Source: Rickettsia sp. MEAM1 (Bemisia tabaci) (GTDB lineage Bacteria; Pseudomonadota; Alphaproteobacteria; Rickettsiales; Rickettsiaceae). Taken from it: a stretch of 64,000 nucleotides of DNA. Of the stretch, positions 58,358 through 64,000 are shown one piece after another. Numbering within the stretch: the stretch's first letter is position 1; every line of letters starts with the position of its first letter. The position numbers and the translations under genes were made by a program. The notes beneath the pieces are model-generated. The model searched no databases and had not been told where the DNA came from. It saw nothing but the letters and a program-made list of their open reading frames with translations. The DNA lies in contig NZ_CP016305.1 in assembly GCF_002285905.1 (NCBI RefSeq), forward strand, positions 248,001 to 312,000. The letters are read 5' to 3'.

Positions 58358-58528
58358 TCATAAAAATATTTTTTCAAGCTCCTTAAAACGCTGCTCTACT
58401 CTTTCAACATCTTCTTTTGTTCCAGGATTTTCTAATAAATATGTGATTTCATCTTGTAACCTATTTATTTCATATTCAGCAAAATTTAAAGCACGATCGT
58501 AAATAGTTTGTTTGTTGTGATTTGACAT
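58358..58528 (-). CDS. 56-aa helical protein
   Basis: MSNHNKQTIYDRALNFAEYE then a charged coiled-coil-like helix (INRLQDEITYLLENPG, ERVEQRFKELEKIF). Start at 58528 is preceded by GGAGGT at a spacing of five bases, an excellent ribosome site, which is why I accept so short a frame. A strong hairpin (58550-58576) lies in the leader. Family not recognised. The stop lies directly at the edge of the nested repeats. Confidence 0.68.
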   Translation of the reverse strand: MSNHNKQTIYDRALNFAEYEINRLQDEITYLLENPGTKEDVERVEQRFKELEKIFL

Positions 58529-58549
58529 TTAATACCTCCAATTAATTAA

Positions 58550-58681
58550 AACCACCGAAGAGTAAGCTCTTGGTGGTCGGGGAGGTAGCAAAACTGTCTA
58601 AGATCAGCTTATAATAGGTTTTAAGCTTAAAGCTCTGTACATGCCTAAAATCTCCCCGACCTTAATAAAGTCGAGGATTAC
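58550..58681. repeat. Hairpin cluster, probable IS200/IS605-derived element without transposase
   Basis: A perfect hairpin ACCACCGAAGAG-TAAG-CTCTTGGTGGT-type (58550-58576), then GGTCGGGGAG (from about 58574) pairing with CTCCCCGACC (near 58651-58660), and a third CTCCCCGACC...GTCGAGGA hairpin. Inside is AGCTTA...TAAGCT. The form resembles IS200/IS605 end hairpins. It lies in the leader of the 56-aa gene. In 58682-58800 a plus-strand frame (YHLRFRAATP, stop, NNIAAILAKDPKEFF) looks like a relic. Confidence 0.5.
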
Positions 58682-58805
58682 ATCAATTTATGGCTAATGC
58701 ATACCATCTTAGATTTAGAGCTGCTACACCCTAGAATAACATCGCTGCTATTCTTGCAAAAGATCCTAAGGAGTTTTTTTAAAATGTCAATTAGGCTTTT
58801 ACTTA

Positions 58806-58931
58806 TTAATTATCTATTAATGCTTCTACCCACTCATTGGCTTTTTCTTTAGCTTTCATATCTTTAGCTATAGCTTTATAAGCAGCTCCAAGCTTTTCAT
58901 CAATAATATAAAGTTTTGCAAGTTGTTTCAT
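58806..58931 (-). CDS. 41-aa protein or relic
   Basis: Reads MKQLAKLYIIDEKLGAAYKA and ends EKANEWVEALIDN. Sense codons only, Lys/Glu/Ala-rich helix, no clear ribosome site. It could be the remainder of an antitoxin or regulator; not recognised. Confidence 0.4.
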   Translation of the reverse strand: MKQLAKLYIIDEKLGAAYKAIAKDMKAKEKANEWVEALIDN

Positions 58932-58991
58932 AAATTATTCTATAATTGTTATTACTTACTATCATAATCAAGCCACAGTATTACACAGAGT

Positions 58992-59864
58992 TTACCTATA
59001 ATTTTCCTTTAACTTCTCAAAATCCTGGTCAGCATGGTATGAAGAGCGAGTTAGTGGACTTGCGGAAACCATCAAAAATCCTTTTGTGCGTGCTACTCGC
59101 TCTAAATATTTAAACTCTTCAGGAGTAACATATTTTGCCACTTCTGCGTGATTCTTCGTAGGTTGCAAATACTGCCCAATAGTCAGGAAATCAACCTTTG
59201 CTTCCCTTAAATCATCCATAACCTGCACTACTTCGCTGATTTCTTCCCCAAGCCCTACCATCATACCAGATTTCGTAAAAACTTCTGGTGATAATTTCTT
59301 AATGTTATGGAGTAAGCTTAGAGAATTATAATATCTCGCACCTGGTCTAATTGCCTTATATAAAGATGGGACAGTCTCAACATTATGGTTAAAAACATCA
59401 GGTTTTGCGTTCGCTATTATTTCAGCTGCTCCATCTTTTCTTAAGAAATCAGGAGTTAAAATCTCGATAGTAGTATTCGGTGAAGACTTACGAATTTCAC
59501 TAATACACTCTGCAAAATGCGTAGCTCCGCCATCCTCTAGATCGTCACGATCAACCGAAGTAATTACTACATGTTTAAGACCCAGCTTTTGTACTGCCTC
59601 CGCTAGTCTTTGTGGTTCATGCGGATCAAGTAAATCCGGTCTGCCAGTTTTAACGTTACAAAATCTGCAAGCTCTAGTACAAACCGAGCCGAGAATCATC
59701 ACAGTTGCATGTTTCTTTGACCAGCATTCACCAATATTAGGGCAAGCAGCTTCCTCACATACAGTATTTAACTTGAGATTTTTGATTAAATCTTTTGTAT
59801 TATAATATTCTGAAGAGTTAGGAGCTTTTACCTTAATCCAGCTAGGTCTATTTAAATCAGCCAT
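58992..59864 (-). CDS. lipA: Lipoyl synthase
   Basis: Radical-SAM enzyme inserting two sulfurs into octanoyl groups on 2-oxoacid dehydrogenases; 290 aa. The auxiliary cluster cysteines are in [12 protein letters not shown]; the radical-SAM triad is in CTRACRFC (CxxxCxxC). C-terminal RSSYHAD provides the conserved Ser ligand ([10 protein letters not shown]). Its start overlaps the stop of glyA by 8 bp. Confidence 0.96.
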   Translation of the reverse strand: MADLNRPSWIKVKAPNSSEYYNTKDLIKNLKLNTVCEEAACPNIGECWSKKHATVMILGSVCTRACRFCNVKTGRPDLLDPHEPQRLAEAVQKLGLKHVVITSVDRDDLEDGGATHFAECISEIRKSSPNTTIEILTPDFLRKDGAAEIIANAKPDVFNHNVETVPSLYKAIRPGARYYNSLSLLHNIKKLSPEVFTKSGMMVGLGEEISEVVQVMDDLREAKVDFLTIGQYLQPTKNHAEVAKYVTPEEFKYLERVARTKGFLMVSASPLTRSSYHADQDFEKLKENYR

Positions 59865-61119
59865 AAAACGGAAATAATTTAATTAATTTTGTTACTGCGC
59901 TTAATACTTTCTGCTCGGCTTTGCTATTATCTTCGCTATTCTTTAAGCCATCTAAAATATCAGCTATTAAATGACCAACTAGCACAAAATCTTTTTCCTT
60001 AAATCCTCTAGTAGTGCAAGCTGGTGTGCCAAGCCTAATACCTGAAGTAATAAAAGGTGAAGTTTCATCAAAAGGAATAGTGTTTTTATTGCAAGTAATA
60101 CCTGCTCTATCTAAAGAATTAGCAGCAATTTTACCGGTGATACCGTCTTTTCGTAAATCCACTAACACAATATGGTTATCAGTGCCACCTGTTAATATAT
60201 CATATCCTCGCTCTTGCAAGCTACCAGCTAGTACCTTAGCATTACTTATAACTTGTTTTATATAGTGTTTATATTCCGGCTGCAAGCTTTCTAAAAATGC
60301 TACGGCTTTTGCAGCTATTATATGCATTAATGGGCCACCTTGCAAACCCGGGAATAAAGCAGAATTTATTTTTTTACCTATCTCTTCATCGTTAGACAAA
60401 ATTAAACCACCCCTTGGTCCTCTAAGTGTTTTATGGGTAGTTGAGGTAACAATATGAGCGTGCGGAATAGGGCTTTGATGCTCACCTGCCGCAACTAACC
60501 CCGCAACATGAGCGATATCAGCCATGAGATACGCTCCTACTTTATCCGCTATTTCTCTGAATTTAGCAAAATCAAGATTGCGTGGGTAAGCTGAAAAACC
60601 AGCTATAAGCAATTTTGGTTTATGTAAAATTGCTAAGCGTTCAACTTCATCATAATCAATTAAGTAAGTCTCTTTATCGACGCTATAAGAAACTGCATTA
60701 AACCACTTACCTGACATATTAGCAGTTGAGCCGTGTGTTAAATGCCCCCCGCTATCTAAAGACATACCAAGCACAGTATCACCAGGCTGCATTAAAGCAA
60801 GATATACAGCTTGATTTGCTTGCGAACCGGAATGAGGTTGCACGTTGGCATATTTACAGTTAAATAGCTTTTTTGCTCGCTCTATCGCCAAATTTTCGGC
60901 TTTATCTACTTCTTCACAGCCATTATAAAAACGCTTACCTGAATATCCTTCAGCATATTTATTAGTTAGCACCGATCCTTGAGCTTCAAGCACCGCAGGG
61001 CTTACGAAATTCTCAGAGGCAATAAGCTCAATCACACTATTCTGACGAGCTTTCTCGTGCTTAATTATTTCGAAAATTTCTTTATCTATTTCTTGTAATT
61101 TATTATTAAAAATGTTCAT
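59857..61119 (-). CDS. glyA: Serine hydroxymethyltransferase
   Basis: PLP enzyme interconverting serine and glycine with tetrahydrofolate, the main source of one-carbon units; 420 aa. [10 protein letters not shown] at the N-terminus, and the Schiff-base lysine in [15 protein letters not shown] (about residue 230). Operon with lipA. Together with folE it hints at retained folate-dependent metabolism, though no other folate genes are in view. Confidence 0.96.
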   Translation of the reverse strand: MNIFNNKLQEIDKEIFEIIKHEKARQNSVIELIASENFVSPAVLEAQGSVLTNKYAEGYSGKRFYNGCEEVDKAENLAIERAKKLFNCKYANVQPHSGSQANQAVYLALMQPGDTVLGMSLDSGGHLTHGSTANMSGKWFNAVSYSVDKETYLIDYDEVERLAILHKPKLLIAGFSAYPRNLDFAKFREIADKVGAYLMADIAHVAGLVAAGEHQSPIPHAHIVTSTTHKTLRGPRGGLILSNDEEIGKKINSALFPGLQGGPLMHIIAAKAVAFLESLQPEYKHYIKQVISNAKVLAGSLQERGYDILTGGTDNHIVLVDLRKDGITGKIAANSLDRAGITCNKNTIPFDETSPFITSGIRLGTPACTTRGFKEKDFVLVGHLIADILDGLKNSEDNSKAEQKVLSAVTKLIKLFPFYG

Positions 61120-61148
61120 TATTCCTCATGTGTTTTTTGGTTGGTTGT

Positions 61149-61231
61149 CTGTCACCCCGTGACTTGATCACGGGGTCTTGTATCACAGATTGTGTCCTAA
61201 GATCCCGTGATCAAGTCGCGGGATGACAGAC
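61149..61231. repeat. Type C palindromic repeat between glyA and the esterase gene
   Basis: GTCTGTCACCCCGTGACTTG and CAAGTCGCGGGATGACAGAC, with inner GTCTTGTATCACAGATT and GTGTCCTAAGATC. It overlaps the last codons of the esterase gene and supplies its stop. Confidence 0.88.
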
Positions 61232-61852
61232 AAAATTAACAGCAATCTCAATCCCTCTGCCATCTATTGAATGGCTAAGCCGAGTTAATTTATGCCCGCT
61301 ATGAGGTATATGATATTTGGATAAATAATGCGAGGCGTTATACATTTCATTAACACTTACTATATCGTCCAGCTCTCCATGAATCAAGCATATAGGCGTG
61401 GTCTTATTATTAATCTCAGCAGGTGGAATTAACGCACCCGAAAAACCTACAGTACAATAAAATGGCTCTTTCTGAATAAGAGTTAAATATAATCCGATCA
61501 TAGTACCTTGAGAAAATCCAATAATTATCGTATCTTTATTGGTTAAATTTAGCTCTTCCTGCTTTTGCTTTATGATATCTTCTAGTTTAGAAATATTTTT
61601 TACCAGAAGCTTAGATATAATATCAGGGTTACGATCCTGCAAACTAAACCATTGTCTGCCATATGGAGCCATATCATAAGGCTCGATGCCATGCGGCGAA
61701 ATAAAATGACAATCTAGTAAATCGTCTTTAATATATGGTACTAATCCTATTAAATCGTGACCGTCCGAACCGACACCATGTAGCAATACTACTAGCTTTT
61801 TTGCCGGCTGCTCGATACTTGCTATTTCAGGATATATTAAATTTTTATTCAT
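61211..61852 (-). CDS. Alpha/beta-hydrolase, phospholipase/carboxylesterase family
   Basis: 213 aa, cytoplasmic. [14 protein letters not shown] gives the oxyanion region, nucleophile Ser in [10 protein letters not shown] (about residue 114), Asp in [10 protein letters not shown] and His in [12 protein letters not shown]-type context (SGHKLTRL). The final residues CHPAT and stop are encoded by the type C repeat, so the original C-terminus has been replaced. Substrate unknown; the family includes acyl-protein thioesterases. Confidence 0.88.
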   Translation of the reverse strand: MNKNLIYPEIASIEQPAKKLVVLLHGVGSDGHDLIGLVPYIKDDLLDCHFISPHGIEPYDMAPYGRQWFSLQDRNPDIISKLLVKNISKLEDIIKQKQEELNLTNKDTIIIGFSQGTMIGLYLTLIQKEPFYCTVGFSGALIPPAEINNKTTPICLIHGELDDIVSVNEMYNASHYLSKYHIPHSGHKLTRLSHSIDGRGIEIAVNFVCHPAT

Positions 61853-61863
61853 GATTCAAATCC

Positions 61864-61892
61864 GTCATACCGCGACTTGATCGCGGTATGAC
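61864..61892. repeat. Type C palindromic repeat, minimal form
   Basis: 29-bp near-perfect palindrome GTCATACCGCGACTTG/ATCGCGGTATGAC 4 bp after the grxD stop (minus strand); could act as its 3' hairpin. Confidence 0.75.
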
Positions 61893-61896
61893 AATA

Positions 61897-62208
61897 TTAT
61901 TTCAGCATCTTTTCTAATTCACCACTACTATATAATTCTGTTACGATATCGCAGCCACCAACTAATTCGCCATTAATATATAATTGTGGGAATGTTGGCC
62001 AATCACTGAAAACTTTTAAAGACTCACGTAACTCGGGATCTGATAACACATCAATATCACGAAATTCGACGCCAAGCTTAGTCAAAATCATCACTACTTT
62101 ACCGGAAAACCCACACATCGGGGCTTCTTTACTACCTTTCATGAACAATACTACCTTATTATTTTTTATCTCATTTTCTATAAATTTAAAACTTTTATTT
62201 TCTAACAT
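61897..62208 (-). CDS. grxD: Monothiol glutaredoxin
   Basis: CGFS-type glutaredoxin (Grx4) that carries and delivers [2Fe-2S] clusters, 103 aa from ATG 62208 ([14 protein letters not shown]). The active motif is [13 protein letters not shown]; the [19 protein letters not shown] block binds glutathione. The open frame extends 29 codons upstream into the nth start region, which I reject. Functional link with CyaY in Fe-S assembly. Confidence 0.94.
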   Translation of the reverse strand: MLENKSFKFIENEIKNNKVVLFMKGSKEAPMCGFSGKVVMILTKLGVEFRDIDVLSDPELRESLKVFSDWPTFPQLYINGELVGGCDIVTELYSSGELEKMLK

Positions 62209-62251
62209 TAAAAACCTGATATGTTTAATTTTATTTGTAACATTATACACC

Positions 62252-62893
62252 ATGCAAGCAGAAATAGTTAATAAAATCTTTGAAGTTTTTAGCAAGAATA
62301 ATGAAAACCCAAAAACTGAGTTAGTTTATAAAAACGATTTTACCCTATTAGTAGCGGTAATATTATCAGCTCAAGCAACAGATGTGTCAGTGAATTTAGC
62401 GACTAAATCTTTGTTTGAAATTTATGACACACCAGAAAAAATTTTAGGGCTTGGTGAAGAGGGCTTAAAAAAATACATAAAATCTATCGGACTATTTAAT
62501 AGCAAAGCAAAAAATGTTATTGCCTTATGTCAAATATTGATAAGCAATTATGATAGCAAAGTACCGAATAATTTTGAAGAGTTGATTAAACTACCGGGAG
62601 TAGGCAGGAAAACCGCAAATGTTATACTTAATTGTTTATTCGGTCTGCCAACAATGGCAGTTGATACGCATGTATTTAGAGTAGCAAAAAGAATAGGGCT
62701 TGCTAAAGGTAACACCCCTGAAGCAGTGGAAAAGGAGCTATTGCAAATTATCGATGGAAAATGGCTAAGCCATGCCCATCACTGGTTAATTCTGCACGGC
62801 AGATATATTTGCAAGGCAAGAAAGCCCGACTGTGAAATCTGCCCTATCAAAAAATATTGTGAGTATTATAGATTAGCTGCTAAAATAATTTAG
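62252..62893 (+). CDS. nth: Endonuclease III
   Basis: DNA glycosylase/AP lyase for oxidised pyrimidines, 213 aa from ATG 62252 ([13 protein letters not shown]). Helix-hairpin-helix [13 protein letters not shown] carries the catalytic Lys region, followed by the catalytic Asp in [15 protein letters not shown], and the [4Fe-4S] ligands C-x6-C-x2-C-x5-C ([17 protein letters not shown]). An in-frame start at 62141 overlaps the grxD gene body and is unlikely. Divergent from grxD with only 43 bp between starts. Confidence 0.95.
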   Translation: MQAEIVNKIFEVFSKNNENPKTELVYKNDFTLLVAVILSAQATDVSVNLATKSLFEIYDTPEKILGLGEEGLKKYIKSIGLFNSKAKNVIALCQILISNYDSKVPNNFEELIKLPGVGRKTANVILNCLFGLPTMAVDTHVFRVAKRIGLAKGNTPEAVEKELLQIIDGKWLSHAHHWLILHGRYICKARKPDCEICPIKKYCEYYRLAAKII

Positions 62894-63366
62894 CAATTTG
62901 GGACATAGATAAAAACAGTTTATCAGGATTATCTAAAAATTCATTAAATCCATATTTTTTATAAAAGTTCCGTGCCTCTATATTTTTTGCTTCAACAATA
63001 ACAGCAAAAGCTGCAATACCTGATTTGTAGGACTTATAAAGAGCATTCATTAAAAGTAACTTACCAATTTTGTTCTTTTGATATTTTAATAGCAAGTCTA
63101 CCTATTAATATAGCAGGCAAATATGGGTAACAAGGTAACTTTTTTGTATAATCTTTTGATATTTCTGATACATCAATTCTGTTAGAAGATAGAGTATAAT
63201 AACCTATTACTTCTTTTTGATCTTCTGTGCTACAAATATATACCGAAGTTAAATATCTTTTTAAATCTTGAGAAGCATATTTTCTTAAATAATCATTTAG
63301 TATATTTTGCCCACAATCAAAATTTTTATTAAAAGAAAATATTTTAAGTTCTGAAAGCAGTATCAT
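62880..63366 (-). pseudogene. GNAT acetyltransferase toxin (TacT-like), frameshifted
   Basis: First frame from 63366: MILLSELKIFSFNKNFDCGQ, then YICSTEDQKEVIGYYTLSS and LPAILIGRLAI, as in TacT/AtaT-type toxins. It shifts near 63085-63090, apparently one extra A, into the frame KYQKNKIGKLLL...FAVIVEAKNIEARNFYKKYGF, the acetyl-CoA-binding and C-terminal part. Restored length is about 161 aa. The start overlaps the antitoxin stop by 4 bp. Overlaps the end of convergent nth by 14 bp. As read, the toxin should be dead. Confidence 0.82.
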
Positions 63367-63674
63367 TGTAGATTAGGTAATTTTAAGAATTCTTTTGCTG
63401 CTTTTTGTAATTCTTCACTTGGATAAGAGTCGTTTATACAATTTTTAATTAAGTGTATTTTATCTTGTAATGTCAAATCGATTAATGTTTGCTGCTTAAA
63501 AGTTGCATCTGCTTCTTTTTTAGCACTAGCAATGATAAAATTAGTTAAACTAGTACCTTGCATTTTTGCTGCTTTTAAAAAAAAATTTTTTAACTCAGGG
63601 CTAATTCTAGCTTCTAATCGTGCTGAATGGTTGGTGTTACTATCACTAAATTCTTCTTTTATTTTAGCTTTCAT
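63363..63674 (-). CDS. DUF1778 antitoxin (TacA-like)
   Basis: 103 aa. A ribbon-helix-helix N-terminal half (SARLEARISPELKNFFLKAA and TSLTNFIIASAKKEA) binds DNA; the C-terminal tail (LPNLQ end) neutralises the acetyltransferase. Paired with the downstream toxin by ATGA overlap. A perfect palindrome lies 35 bp upstream of the start, probably its operator. Intact while its toxin is broken. Confidence 0.87.
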   Translation of the reverse strand: MKAKIKEEFSDSNTNHSARLEARISPELKNFFLKAAKMQGTSLTNFIIASAKKEADATFKQQTLIDLTLQDKIHLIKNCINDSYPSEELQKAAKEFLKLPNLQ

Positions 63675-63708
63675 AAATGACCTAAGAAATAATTTATACT
63701 TTTACAGT

Positions 63709-63727
63709 ATACGGCAAATTGCCGTAT
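63709..63727 (-). promoter_or_regulatory. Candidate operator of the TacA/TacT operon
   Basis: Perfect 9-bp arms ATACGGCAA-A-TTGCCGTAT centred at 63718, 35 bp upstream of the antitoxin start. Ribbon-helix-helix antitoxins repress their own operons at such sites; the assignment is by position. Confidence 0.65.
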
Positions 63728-63741
63728 TATTCAAGTGCATT

Positions 63742-64000
63742 TTAACTAAACCTGTTATTTTTCGGGAAGCCCATAGGTGGGAGTTTACCGGCACTGCCTC
63801 GTTTACCTAAAAAGGCAATAATATTCTTCTCAAGTTTCACTTTCCCATTACTATTCGAGCTTAAGCCATCTTCCCTATTAAATATTTTAATATCTAAAAG
63901 CTTGGCGTTTTTAAATTTTTGCAGCGTTACACCTTGTCCTTTCTTCATTTCCGGTATTTCATCGATATTAAACACCAACAACTTGCGGCTTTCACCAATG
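63742..64000 (-). CDS. parC: DNA topoisomerase IV subunit A, C-terminal end (cut by window edge)
   Basis: About 86 codons open from the window edge, beginning [20 protein letters not shown] and then [20 protein letters not shown]. It matches the last blades of the ParC C-terminal domain (FLVFxLDELPE..KGVxLQ) in Alphaproteobacteria rather than GyrA, which is elsewhere in the window. The catalytic part lies outside. The tail is Lys/Gly-rich with [13 protein letters not shown] at the end. Confidence 0.82.
   Translation of the reverse strand, partial: IGESRKLLVFNIDEIPEMKKGQGVTLQKFKNAKLLDIKIFNREDGLSSNSNGKVKLEKNIIAFLGKRGSAGKLPPMGFPKNNRFS

Noticed and set aside
61119-61231. Glycine riboswitch upstream of glyA
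   Set aside because: glyA is on the minus strand and this repeat lies downstream of the esterase gene; no aptamer-like sequence is seen.
62141-62251. Upstream start of nth
   Set aside because: It would overlap the coding region of divergent grxD and adds a hydrophobic stretch foreign to endonuclease III.
63742-64000. Independent small gene at the window edge
   Set aside because: The frame stays open to the edge and matches the ParC C-terminus.

Overview
The window looks like chromosome of a Rickettsia (obligate intracellular Alphaproteobacteria). The evidence is the very low GC, the rickettsial gene set and the dispersed palindromic repeats. The gene set includes short-type ProS, LpxB, TlyC, CyaY, a patatin phospholipase and an AprD/AprE-type secretion pair. 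The repeats lie between genes and also inside them, the latter encoding peptides such as SFPRKRES and LDSRFRGND. The load of one recently active insertion sequence is the kind seen in arthropod-associated rickettsiae with decaying genomes. I cannot name the species from sequence alone.

Layout. 1-1651: end of an OmpR-type regulator and its EnvZ-like kinase. 2683-5556: murE-murF. 6581-7043: broken MFS transporter. 7113-10710: proS, folE and a divergent heme-copper-oxidase-like membrane protein carrying three in-frame repeats. 10795-12251: a frameshifted small membrane protein and a PLP threonine/serine dehydratase. 12331-18579: lon, an IS200 relic, a KGG/His-rich small protein and gyrA. 19760-24911: a minus-strand operon DUF2628-HIT-asd-aprD-like-aprE-like. 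25048-27160: hslVU and a comM stump. 28560-31715: mltG-cyaY, a small membrane protein and lpxB. 31735-36362: Rpn-type nuclease remnant, ubiA and nadK. 36458-41090: rnj, fabI, lnt and an HTH stump. 42209-42284: tRNA-Ala(GGC). 42979-45494: lipoprotein stump, patatin phospholipase and sodB. 46742-50909: an unrecognised membrane protein, rpsD, ctaB and a truncated gene. 51773-55232: AsmA protein and a Panacea/YoeB toxin-antitoxin pair. 56392-62893: NUDIX stump, tlyC, ybeY, two tiny ORFs, lipA, glyA, an esterase, grxD and nth. 62880-63674: TacA/TacT-like pair with a broken toxin. 63742-64000: end of parC.

The dominant feature is an 861-bp IS6-family-like element. It has 17-bp perfect inverted repeats starting GGCACCGTCAAGTTAAG and a 236-aa DDE transposase. 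There are 10 (near-)complete copies and 8 partial ones or stubs, about 16% of the window. The copies truncate at least seven genes. None has an evident 8-bp target duplication. Several abut partial copies in opposite orientation with no spacer, so the locus has been rearranged through IS copies.

Three palindromic repeat types recur. Type A has arms TGTCATTCCCGCGAAAGCGG and its complement. Type B has arms GTCATTGCGAGGAG...CTCGCAATGAC. Type C has arms GTCATCCCGCGACTTGATC and its complement. They supply stop codons (murE, esterase), N-terminal extensions (murF) and internal peptides, and at 58117-58356 they are nested three deep. Four genes carry single-base indels in or next to homopolymer runs, which could be real decay or assembly error.
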